A DNA stretch of 64,000 bases from DFXE01 sp032054765 (GTDB taxonomy: Bacteria > Bacteroidota > Bacteroidia > Bacteroidales > Tannerellaceae): positions 1 through 64,000 of the forward strand of contig DAMBSC010000016.1 in NCBI GenBank assembly GCA_032054765.1, written 5' to 3'. The notes beneath the pieces were generated by a model. The model was not told the origin of the DNA. It did not search any database and saw only the letters and a list, made by a program, of their open reading frames with translations. The position numbers and the translations under genes are program-made. Positions 42,778-50,930 of the stretch are shown here, piece after piece. Positions within the stretch are counted from its first letter, which is position 1. Each line of letters opens with the position of its first letter.

Positions 42778-45048
42778 ATGAGAATTTTAAAAACATTACT
42801 CATTAGCTGTATGTTACAGCTTTTTATACTCAATATGGCAGCGCAGGAACGTGTCGTTTATGATTTGTTCGTCAACGACACGACGGTCAACTTCACGGGA
42901 AAGCAAAAACGGACCTTAGCTATAAACGGGCAAATACCCGCACCTACATTGCAATTTACAGAAGGGGATACGGCAGTTATCCATATCCATAACCTGATGA
43001 ATGAAGAAACGTCGTTGCATTGGCACGGTATATTACTACCTAACCAGTTCGACGGGGTTTCCCATCTTACATCCGCACCCATTATGCCCGGCACAACGGT
43101 AACTTACGAATTTCCCATCGTACAAAACGGTACATACTGGTACCACTCCCATACGGGTGTGCAGGAACAGATGGGGCTATATGGGGCATTGATTATCCAT
43201 AAAAGGGAGAACGATCAAAAGTTCCGCCACGAAGACCACCTGCCGGAATTTACGGTATTGCTGAGTGACTGGACCGATATGGGCGCCGGGGAAGTAAACA
43301 GGAAACTGCATACAGCTAACGACTGGTTTAAGATACGGAAAAAGAGCGTGCAAAGCTACGGGGAAGCCATCACGAAAGGCCACTTCGGTACTAAATTGAA
43401 AAGCGAATGGAAACGTATGGACGCTATGGATGTGAGCGATGTATATTATGAAAAGTTTCTGGCGAACGGACAAGAACAAATCAGTATTCCCGACTTAACA
43501 CCCGGTTCACGTATCCGGTTAAGAATCGTCAACGGGGGAGCTTCTTCCTATTTCTGGCTCAGATACTCAGGGGGCAGGATCACTGTTATAGCCAATGATG
43601 GGATGGATGTCGTTCCGGTGGAGGTAGACAGGATGATAATAGCCGTATCGGAAACTTACGACATAATAGTTACCGTTCCCGAACATGGTTCGGCAGAATT
43701 ACAGGCGACAGCCGAAGACCGGAGCGGCTCGACCTCCGTATGGATTGGAAACGGGATGAAACACCCGATCGAGCCATTACCGAAACTCGATTATTTTGCC
43801 GGTATGAAGATGATGAACGACATGATGAAAATGAATGGGGATATCACCGATATGGGAATGAAAATGGAACTCCAAAAAATGGATATGAACGAAGCGATGT
43901 ATCCTGAGATTTCGTCTATGTCCCACAGTAACCACAGTAACCCGTCGGGATCACCTGATAAGATGGAGAAGGAAATGAGCCACGATGCCCATTCCGGTCA
44001 TTCTATGGATATGGGAAATGATAATAATACATCGGCTCCCGTGACACTAAATTACGACATGCTCCGTTCTCCCTATAAAACCACTTTGCCCGAAGGCGCT
44101 TTCCGGGAATTGAGGTTCGAATTGACCGGCAACATGGATCGGTATGTTTGGACACTGGATAACAAAACCGTTTCGGAAAGCGATAAGATACTCATTCGCG
44201 AAGGCGAAAACCTGCGCATTGTGCTTTATAATAATTCCATGATGCGCCATCCGATGCACCTGCATGGACATTTTTTCCGTGTGTTAAACAGCCACGGTGA
44301 ATATTCACCCCTCAAATTCGGTGTGGATATCATGCCCGGAGAAACGGATACCATTGAGTTCCATGCCGGAGAAGAAAGCCGTGGAGACTGGTTCTTCCAT
44401 TGCCATATCCTTTACCACATGATGAGTGGTATGGGACGGATTTTCAGCTACGAGGATTCGCCTCCCAATCCGCAGATACCTCATCCCGAAAAAGCGATCA
44501 GGCACCTTTATCACGAAGACAGGATGTTTTATTTCACGGCTGAGAATGATTTTCTTTTCAACGGGAACGCCGGCAGTGCCGAATACTTCAATACCCGGTG
44601 GAGTTTTCAGGGAGAGTGGCAACTGGGATATGATTCTGATAAAGGCTACGAAGCGGAAATACGGGCGGGACGATACATCGGACGCATGCAGTGGCTGATG
44701 CCTTTTGTCGGAGCAGAATGGAAAAACCACAGGGGTTCCTCCACTGAAAAAAATATATTCGGTCAAAAATTGAAGAAAGACAACCGCTTTGCAGCCGTTG
44801 CCGGTATCCGTTACACTTTACCTATGCGGATAGTAGCAGAGGCCCGTATAAATTCTTATGGAAGAGTACGTTTGCAATTGGAACGGGAAGATATTCCGCT
44901 AACAAACAGGTTGAGAATGAATCTGATGGGAAATACCGACAAGGAGTACAATATAGGCTTGAACTATATCATAACGTCCTGGTTCGGAGTGTCTGCTTCA
45001 TACAACAGTGAGATGAAATGGGGAGCAGGCGTGAAATTAACGTATTGA
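42778..45048 (+). CDS. copA: multicopper oxidase fused to a CopB-like barrel
   Basis: 756 residues with signal peptide (ends MAAQ). Residues ~25-575 are a CopA/PcoA-type multicopper oxidase with all four copper motifs: LHWHG (about 80), WYHSHTG (about 122), HPMHLHGHF (about 496) and WFFHCHILYHM (about 540). A Met/His-rich insert lies at about 340-420. Residues ~585-756 form a beta-strand-rich domain ending KLTY that resembles the outer-membrane CopB/PcoB. Oxidises Cu(I) to the less toxic Cu(II) in the periplasm. The fusion joins two proteins that are separate in Gammaproteobacteria. Confidence 0.88.
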   Translation: MRILKTLLISCMLQLFILNMAAQERVVYDLFVNDTTVNFTGKQKRTLAINGQIPAPTLQFTEGDTAVIHIHNLMNEETSLHWHGILLPNQFDGVSHLTSAPIMPGTTVTYEFPIVQNGTYWYHSHTGVQEQMGLYGALIIHKRENDQKFRHEDHLPEFTVLLSDWTDMGAGEVNRKLHTANDWFKIRKKSVQSYGEAITKGHFGTKLKSEWKRMDAMDVSDVYYEKFLANGQEQISIPDLTPGSRIRLRIVNGGASSYFWLRYSGGRITVIANDGMDVVPVEVDRMIIAVSETYDIIVTVPEHGSAELQATAEDRSGSTSVWIGNGMKHPIEPLPKLDYFAGMKMMNDMMKMNGDITDMGMKMELQKMDMNEAMYPEISSMSHSNHSNPSGSPDKMEKEMSHDAHSGHSMDMGNDNNTSAPVTLNYDMLRSPYKTTLPEGAFRELRFELTGNMDRYVWTLDNKTVSESDKILIREGENLRIVLYNNSMMRHPMHLHGHFFRVLNSHGEYSPLKFGVDIMPGETDTIEFHAGEESRGDWFFHCHILYHMMSGMGRIFSYEDSPPNPQIPHPEKAIRHLYHEDRMFYFTAENDFLFNGNAGSAEYFNTRWSFQGEWQLGYDSDKGYEAEIRAGRYIGRMQWLMPFVGAEWKNHRGSSTEKNIFGQKLKKDNRFAAVAGIRYTLPMRIVAEARINSYGRVRLQLEREDIPLTNRLRMNLMGNTDKEYNIGLNYIITSWFGVSASYNSEMKWGAGVKLTY

Positions 45049-45073
45049 AATCATTTTAAGAAAATAAAGCATT

Positions 45074-47185
45074 ATGGAACACAAAGAGCATAATCATATT
45101 CACCAACCATCGGAACAAAATGGCGGTCATGAAATGCATGACCACAATCATGGAATGCCGCAAGACAGCCTTCAGGAGCATAAAAACCATGACCATCAGA
45201 GCCATGACCATGCGGGCGGGCACATGGCGCACATGGGTAACCTGCGGCAGAAGTTTTGGGTATCACTGATAATAACCATACCTATCATTATGCTGTCGTC
45301 TATGATGGGCCTGAAACTGCCTTTCCAGTTCTCTTTTCCCGGTTCGGACTGGGTAGTACTGATATTGGCTACCTTTCTGTTCTTCTATGGCGGAATGCCT
45401 TTCCTGCAAGGAGCTAAAATGGAATTGAAAGGTAAAAACCCGGCAATGATGACTCTGATATCTATGGGTATCACCGTTGCCTATATATACAGCCTGTACG
45501 CATTTATATCGAACCATTTCTTCCATACGTCAGGCTATCGGATGGACTTTTTCTGGGAGCTGGCGACATTGATCGTAATCATGTTGCTCGGTCACTGGAT
45601 TGAAATGCGTGCCGTTGGTAATGCAGGCAACGCCTTACAGAAAATGGCGGAGTTACTGCCCGGAAGTGCCCACCTTGTAGATGATGACGGCAAGTTAACC
45701 GATGTTCCCCTACAACAAATACACGAAGGGCAATATGTGATAGTCAAATCGGGAGAGAAGGTGCCAGCCGACGGAAAGATCATATCGGGGGAAACCACCG
45801 TTAACGAGTCGATGGTAACCGGCGAAGCAAAAGCCGTAAGCAAAAGTATAGGCGATAGAGTTATCGGCGGTTCGGTAAACGGAAGCGGAGCCATTACCGT
45901 TGAAGTGACGGGAACAGGAGAATCCGGATTTCTCGCGCAGGTGATGAAACTGGTCAGTGAAGCACAACAGGAAAAGTCCCGCTCCGAAACATTATCGGAC
46001 AAGGTAGCCAAAGCCTTATTTTATATTGCCGTTACTGTAGGCATTGTCGCTTTTGTTGTATGGTTCGTGCTGACGAAAGACCTCAATGTAGCTCTCGAAC
46101 GCTTAGTGACCGTGCTTATTATAGCCTGCCCCCATGCTTTAGGGCTGGCTATCCCGCTTGTCGTGGCCCGCTCAACATCGCTGGGCGCACGTAACGGACT
46201 TCTTATACGCAACAGGAACGCCCTTGAAAAAGCAAAGGCGGTTTCTGTCGTTACGATGGATAAGACAGGCACGCTGACGGAAGGCAATTTCCGTGTTTCC
46301 GCCATCGAGAGCCTTTCCCCGAAGTGGAACGACGAACAGGTATTAAGTATCCTGGCGGCAATGGAAAGCAATTCAAACCATCCGCTTGCCATAGGTATTC
46401 TCGAAGAAGCGAAACACCGTAATACGGCTTATCCCAAAGCCGGGAACGTTCATGTTATCAGCGGGACAGGACTAAGCGGAACGGTAGAGGGAAAAGAGGT
46501 AAAGATCGTAAAGGCGTCATATCTGGACGACAATAAACTCTCATACGATAAAGAAAAGTTCGATGGTCTGGCCCGTAAGGGTAATTCGGTAAGCTATCTT
46601 TTGGTGGATGGCGAGATTGCAGGATTGGTTGCTCAGGGCGATGAGATCAAACAGGAAGCAAAGGAGACGGTCGAAGGTCTGAAAAGAATGAATATCGACC
46701 CGGTAATGCTGACGGGCGATAATGAGGGTTATGCACGTAGCGTAGCCGCCGAGGTCGGCATCGGGGATGTTCATGCGGGATTATTGCCGGAAGATAAGGA
46801 GAAAGTGATCTCTTCTTACCAGAAGGAAGGAAAATCTGTAATGATGGTCGGCGACGGTGTGAATGATGCGCCTGCGCTGGCAAGAGCGGATATAGGCGTG
46901 GCAATCGGAGCGGGAACGGATGTGGCCATCGACTCGGCCGATGTGGTATTGGTAAAGAGTAATCCGTCGGATATCCTGCATTTCTTTTCGCTTGCAAAGA
47001 ACACTACCCGTAAAATGGTTCAGAACCTTTGGTGGGGAGCGGGATATAATATAATCGCCATTCCTCTGGCAGCCGGAGTATTGGCACCGGTCGGCATTAT
47101 TTTAAGCCCTGCCGTCGGTGCTATACTGATGTCCGTTAGCACCGTGGTTGTGGCAGTTAATGCAATGACTCTGAAAATGAAATGA
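45074..47185 (+). CDS. copB: copper-translocating P-type ATPase, CPH (CopB) type
   Basis: 703 residues. His-rich N-terminus (about 1-55: HKEHNHIHQ, HDHNHG, HDHQSHDH) in place of a CxxC domain; eight expected helices; CPH motif in IACPHALGLAIP (about 350); phosphorylation DKTGTLTEGN (Asp about 396); nucleotide region GTGLSG; hinge VGDGVNDAPALARAD (about 595). The CPH motif with a His-rich N-terminus is typical of P1B-3 pumps exporting Cu(II)/Ag. Last gene of the copper operon. The name copB here refers to the ATPase. Confidence 0.92.
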   Translation: MEHKEHNHIHQPSEQNGGHEMHDHNHGMPQDSLQEHKNHDHQSHDHAGGHMAHMGNLRQKFWVSLIITIPIIMLSSMMGLKLPFQFSFPGSDWVVLILATFLFFYGGMPFLQGAKMELKGKNPAMMTLISMGITVAYIYSLYAFISNHFFHTSGYRMDFFWELATLIVIMLLGHWIEMRAVGNAGNALQKMAELLPGSAHLVDDDGKLTDVPLQQIHEGQYVIVKSGEKVPADGKIISGETTVNESMVTGEAKAVSKSIGDRVIGGSVNGSGAITVEVTGTGESGFLAQVMKLVSEAQQEKSRSETLSDKVAKALFYIAVTVGIVAFVVWFVLTKDLNVALERLVTVLIIACPHALGLAIPLVVARSTSLGARNGLLIRNRNALEKAKAVSVVTMDKTGTLTEGNFRVSAIESLSPKWNDEQVLSILAAMESNSNHPLAIGILEEAKHRNTAYPKAGNVHVISGTGLSGTVEGKEVKIVKASYLDDNKLSYDKEKFDGLARKGNSVSYLLVDGEIAGLVAQGDEIKQEAKETVEGLKRMNIDPVMLTGDNEGYARSVAAEVGIGDVHAGLLPEDKEKVISSYQKEGKSVMMVGDGVNDAPALARADIGVAIGAGTDVAIDSADVVLVKSNPSDILHFFSLAKNTTRKMVQNLWWGAGYNIIAIPLAAGVLAPVGIILSPAVGAILMSVSTVVVAVNAMTLKMK

Positions 47186-47310
47186 GGCTTAACGGATTGA
47201 AAGCGTATGTTTCATACATAATATTATCTGACTGAAAATAATAGCGATGCAAATGGTAATGAAGTCTTGTCCTTATAGAAAATAAATTTATACTTCATAC
47301 ATCAAAATTC

Positions 47311-47421
47311 ATGCTTACGGAGATAGCTGATCAGTTGGATTTTCCCAGTGAGACCTTGCTTTAGTTGCTATTATTGGTGGCATACAGAGGTATCACCACG
47401 GAGTACAGGGCAAAAGTATAA
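47311..47421 (+). pseudogene. decayed AraC-family regulator C-terminus
   Basis: In one frame this reads LTEIADQLDFPSET, a stop codon at 47362, then GITTEYRAKV-stop. The first block and the last match the second helix-turn-helix and end of AraC/HTH_18 regulators, and the spacing between them (11 codons) is right. The N-terminal part is gone. It might be the former copper-operon regulator or a stray fragment. Confidence 0.45.
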
Positions 47422-47446
47422 CTGTCCCAAAAGTTGAATAAACAAC

Positions 47447-47486
47447 AAAACACCCTCATTACAACAAGCTGTAATGAGGGTGTTTT
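47447..47486. terminator. perfect 16-bp hairpin terminator
   Basis: AAAACACCCTCATTAC and GTAATGAGGGTGTTTT pair perfectly around an 8-base loop, with T-runs on both strands. It likely ends the copper operon and the truncated recombinase transcript coming from the right. Confidence 0.75.
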
Positions 47487-47540
47487 AATAAATCAGTACT
47501 TTTGAAACTATTTGTGAAATTAATTGTGTTTGGTATCTAC

Positions 47541-47720
47541 TTATGTGTCAACACACGTTTGATAGATATCATCGTATGTTTTCCAGTCATAATTTTCAGA
47601 TTCCCTCAGAATCCATAGGCTTTCATTCTTAATATGTCTTATATACTGCAGACTGTAATTATGGTCTTCCATATAAGAAATAAGAAGAGGATACTTGGTT
47701 TTTAATTCTTGCAAGTCCAT
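47541..47720 (-). pseudogene. 5' fragment of recombinase gene at right end
   Basis: 59 codons starting MDLQELKTKYPLL, identical to the start of the left recombinase except one residue, then leaving the repeat and stopping after VDT. It is inside the right inverted repeat, oriented inward, and has the same upstream promoter region as the intact gene. It is therefore a by-product of the duplicated end rather than a gene. Confidence 0.8.
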
Positions 47721-47852
47721 GAGATTTATTTTTATTAAAGTTAAAAACAGACTGGCAAGTTAGATGTAAAATCCAAAGAAATGAAAGTGTAAAACATTAA
47801 ATATCTGATATATAATCTAATCTGTTTGGATTCTTTTAATATTACGATTTTC
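47551..47852 (-). repeat. right 302-bp inverted repeat of RIT element
   Basis: Reverse complement of the left repeat with one mismatch seen. Just beyond it the ICE sequence resumes with AAGTAAATCC, which completes the coupling protein gene when the element is removed. Confidence 0.88.
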
Positions 47853-48116
47853 AAGTAAATCCAAACTTTTGGATTTAATGGAAAGGATAAAGAACGACCC
47901 GATACTGTGTAAGCTCCTACCGGATCAGGAATAAAACGAACTAAGACAAAAGATGAGAAACCCAAATTGCTAAAAATCGTTTTCCTGTGGCTCATTGTTT
48001 CTGATTAATAAGAGCATAGACCTTGTTAAGCAATGCTTAAAATTGTGTACCTTTGCAGACGTGTCGGCATTGAAGAATTTCACTGGTGGCCTTATATCTG
48101 ATTTAACGCAAGAGTG
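47853..48116. promoter_or_regulatory. leader region and promoter of Druantia-like operon
   Basis: TTG at 48023 and TACCTTTG at 48048-48055 give a Bacteroides-type promoter about 60 bp before the first gene. A 22-bp palindrome TAAATCCAAA-CT-TTTGGATTTA-like sequence sits at about 47857-47878, close to the end of the mobile element. No gene is seen here. Confidence 0.5.
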
Positions 48117-50930
48117 ATGGATTATATCGAATGGAATAATATCATATCTGAATACTTTTTTAACTCTGCAAATGCAGGGAAGAATATTCATTTATATACT
48201 ACAAGAACCGATATCATCTATTTGGCGAAAAAATATTTTGAAGAGGAATCAGATGATGAGATATGGGATGACTTTATTTTATCCATAAAACGTGGGTTAC
48301 CTGGTTCTAATGGCAATGTTACAGCAAAAGCAAAATATGCCTATGAGAAACGGCAACTCTTGAGAATTAACTCTATCGAAATAAAGCATCCACCCTATAT
48401 TACATATCTTGTATTTTTCGTTCTTCCACTTATAGAAGGACTTGATGGCACTTATAGCGCAAATAATTACTATGATAGGCTGAATAGGTTTTTAAGAACT
48501 AATGGCATAAATGAAACTATTGGAACAAATGATTTTCGTAATAATCAAATAAACAATTTATGGGATGACTTGGCAAATTGGGCAAACGTGAAAAACAATG
48601 GAGATTTGGGATTGTTTAATGTCATTCCGTTTACAAATCGTCATTGGGTTTATGTTGGAAAAGTATTTTCACAATGTGTATTGCCCCCCAAATTTTTAAA
48701 TCGGTTGCCAGAATTATTTGAATCTATCGGCTTAGTTCCCGACACTTTTTACGAAGATGCTTTTTTAAGAGATAAGATTAAAAACAGTAGAACGGATTTA
48801 ATACCTCAAAACACATTAGACTTTTTGAAAAAGAATGATGAACTATCAAACTCTATCATTCAAACAATACAACGTGAGTATAAAAAATGGACAGGAGAAA
48901 CACATGAAGAAATTGAAGAAGGAACAATGCTTCGAAAGAGAAGGAATTACACCATTGCGCCTTTGTTTCTTCAATTTAAAGTAAATACCAATGACGAAGA
49001 AATTAAGTTCTCGTATAGAATGCGCTCTTCAAATGATTATCCCGAAGATCTGAAATTTGGAGAATACCAAAATTTGTACGAGATAAACGGCTGGTCTAAA
49101 ACACTTCCGTTTGATTTTAATGAATCATTGGAACTTAAAGACAATTTCAATAAATGGATTGCTAAGTTTCCAGACCGGGATGTGAGGCTATTCGTAAGTG
49201 CCGGAACGTTTCAGTTAAGTCATGTTTTTTGGATTGAAACAGAAATGCTTTCCAAAACAGAGCGAATGTACTTGCTATGCAAAAATGTGAAACAAGAATC
49301 AATCAAAGAATGGGGTAAGACTTTTAGTGCTGGAAATTTTAAGCAAGAAGAAGATTTTGAAGGTTTGCCTGAAAATTACTCTTTGTTTTGGTTTCGTTAT
49401 CCGACACAAGGGCATTCAGAAATACCATCATTAACATTATATACCCAAAAGCGAATCGAACTAATTGGAGGGCTAAAAGTTAATTTCAGGTCTTACATTA
49501 AAGATTTCTTGCCAGATGTTGAAATTGTAAATTCAGACGGAAATGAAAGTGTTTATTTGCAATATAAAGGAACAGATGAGAAAATATTTCTTCAACAAAA
49601 ACAATCACTTAATAACCGCTGGCTATTGCCTAATGAAATAGCAATAAATACTGATTTTTATGTCAAAGTTGAAGACGAAAATTTTTCAGGAAACGAACTT
49701 GCATACAATCTAATTTCGCCTGACAATACAGCGATACAAGTTGACGGTTCAAAATTGCCAAAACGGGATTCTTTTGGCAGACGCATTACGACCAATGCGG
49801 AACAATATTGTTTAGGAAGCAATATTGTCAATCCAATGACATCAAGCAAAAGATATTCTTGTGCCTTTAGTTGGATTTTTACTCCTATAAATCAAGAAAC
49901 GATCACAAATATTTCAACTACAGTACTCAATAATAACAATGGAAATAATCTTTGTAATTTTCTTTCTTTAAAAAATACGCTTGCAACCGAAGATTTCTTT
50001 AGAGCGTTTGAATTTTATTATTCAAAAGAGTTTTCAGAGCATCAAATAGAATCAAACTTCAATCTGACCAAACTTAAAAGGGCATCTTTAACTTTTTATG
50101 ATTTCATCGGAATACTTGACTACGATTATGAAACAAAAAGTATTGTTCTTAATCCTCCTCAATTTATTTTCATCCCGACAGCACAAGGAAGACAGGTCTT
50201 GTTAATTGGAGCAAGGGATACTGCATTAATTGAATCAATAATAAATACAGCACCAACGCATAATTTACAAGTAGAAATAACTAAACAATATTCCTCAAAT
50301 GAAAGATTACTTTTGCCCGATGTGGTTACCATAAGAGCGCTTAAAACACCAAGTGATAATTTTGGAGAAAGAAGTATTAAAAAACTGGCAGACGAGTTGA
50401 AAATAACATTTTCAAGTGACTACTTCCCACAATTAGCACTTCAATACTTCTCTGCAAATATTTCGGATTATGAAAATATGTTGCAGGAGATTGATGGAAA
50501 TGACTACAATTGGGCTAGATATATTTTCAACCCTGAAACATTGAAATTTGAGAAAAGCGAAACCGAAGATTTTGACAAATCGTTTTCACTGCTTGAATAC
50601 AAATTGAATGAGTACACATATGAACACAAGCTTTGGAGAAACAATAAGTGCTATCAGATTGATATGAACTGGGGAAGATTTATCGCGTTAAGACATTTCA
50701 ATAAAAATGTGATTTTGTTTGATAATATAAGTAACAAAGTCGCTATCCCGATTGAAACACCTTTGCCAAGATTATTGTCAGAAGCCATTATGTTGCTAAG
50801 TGGATTAGCGCCTGATTTCAAAGAGATAAATGGCAAAAAATATCGAGTGTACGAAAACGCCAATGGCATTTTCACTCAAAATTTATTCAAATCAAAATTA
50901 GATCAAACAGCAATAAATACAACGCTATGA
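48117..50930 (+). CDS. Druantia-like operon protein 1 (DruF-position)
   Basis: 937 residues from ATG; a GTG one codon earlier is possible. No transmembrane segment or motif I know. It is AT-rich at DNA level and acidic/asparagine-rich at protein level, with many aromatic-rich strands (about 300-700). It overlaps the helicase gene by 4 bp (ATGA), so it is co-translated with it. In Druantia type II systems a large protein of unknown function (DruF) accompanies the helicase and methylase; I infer this is its counterpart from size and context, not from recognised homology. Confidence 0.65.
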   Translation: MDYIEWNNIISEYFFNSANAGKNIHLYTTRTDIIYLAKKYFEEESDDEIWDDFILSIKRGLPGSNGNVTAKAKYAYEKRQLLRINSIEIKHPPYITYLVFFVLPLIEGLDGTYSANNYYDRLNRFLRTNGINETIGTNDFRNNQINNLWDDLANWANVKNNGDLGLFNVIPFTNRHWVYVGKVFSQCVLPPKFLNRLPELFESIGLVPDTFYEDAFLRDKIKNSRTDLIPQNTLDFLKKNDELSNSIIQTIQREYKKWTGETHEEIEEGTMLRKRRNYTIAPLFLQFKVNTNDEEIKFSYRMRSSNDYPEDLKFGEYQNLYEINGWSKTLPFDFNESLELKDNFNKWIAKFPDRDVRLFVSAGTFQLSHVFWIETEMLSKTERMYLLCKNVKQESIKEWGKTFSAGNFKQEEDFEGLPENYSLFWFRYPTQGHSEIPSLTLYTQKRIELIGGLKVNFRSYIKDFLPDVEIVNSDGNESVYLQYKGTDEKIFLQQKQSLNNRWLLPNEIAINTDFYVKVEDENFSGNELAYNLISPDNTAIQVDGSKLPKRDSFGRRITTNAEQYCLGSNIVNPMTSSKRYSCAFSWIFTPINQETITNISTTVLNNNNGNNLCNFLSLKNTLATEDFFRAFEFYYSKEFSEHQIESNFNLTKLKRASLTFYDFIGILDYDYETKSIVLNPPQFIFIPTAQGRQVLLIGARDTALIESIINTAPTHNLQVEITKQYSSNERLLLPDVVTIRALKTPSDNFGERSIKKLADELKITFSSDYFPQLALQYFSANISDYENMLQEIDGNDYNWARYIFNPETLKFEKSETEDFDKSFSLLEYKLNEYTYEHKLWRNNKCYQIDMNWGRFIALRHFNKNVILFDNISNKVAIPIETPLPRLLSEAIMLLSGLAPDFKEINGKKYRVYENANGIFTQNLFKSKLDQTAINTTL

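Larger units (their letters stand above)
47186..47550. other. non-coding right part of copper island
   Basis: No intact gene. It holds the decayed AraC C-terminal fragment and a strong terminator hairpin described separately. It ends where the inverted repeat of the RIT element begins. Confidence 0.5.
30595..47852. mobile_element. RIT-type element carrying copper resistance
   Basis: A 17.3-kb segment bounded by a 302-bp inverted repeat with a single mismatch seen. It begins with three overlapping tyrosine recombinase genes reading inward from the left end, the hallmark of Recombinase-In-Trio elements, followed by the copper operon as cargo and a decayed AraC fragment near the right end. Removing the segment fuses codon 652 of the coupling protein gene to AAG TAA with no bases left over. 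No obvious target duplication is seen. RIT elements usually carry only the recombinases, so the cargo is noteworthy. Confidence 0.75.

Noticed and set aside
47741..47995. 84-aa minus-strand frame
   Set aside because: It crosses the border of the inverted repeat and reads the promoter region; no protein features.
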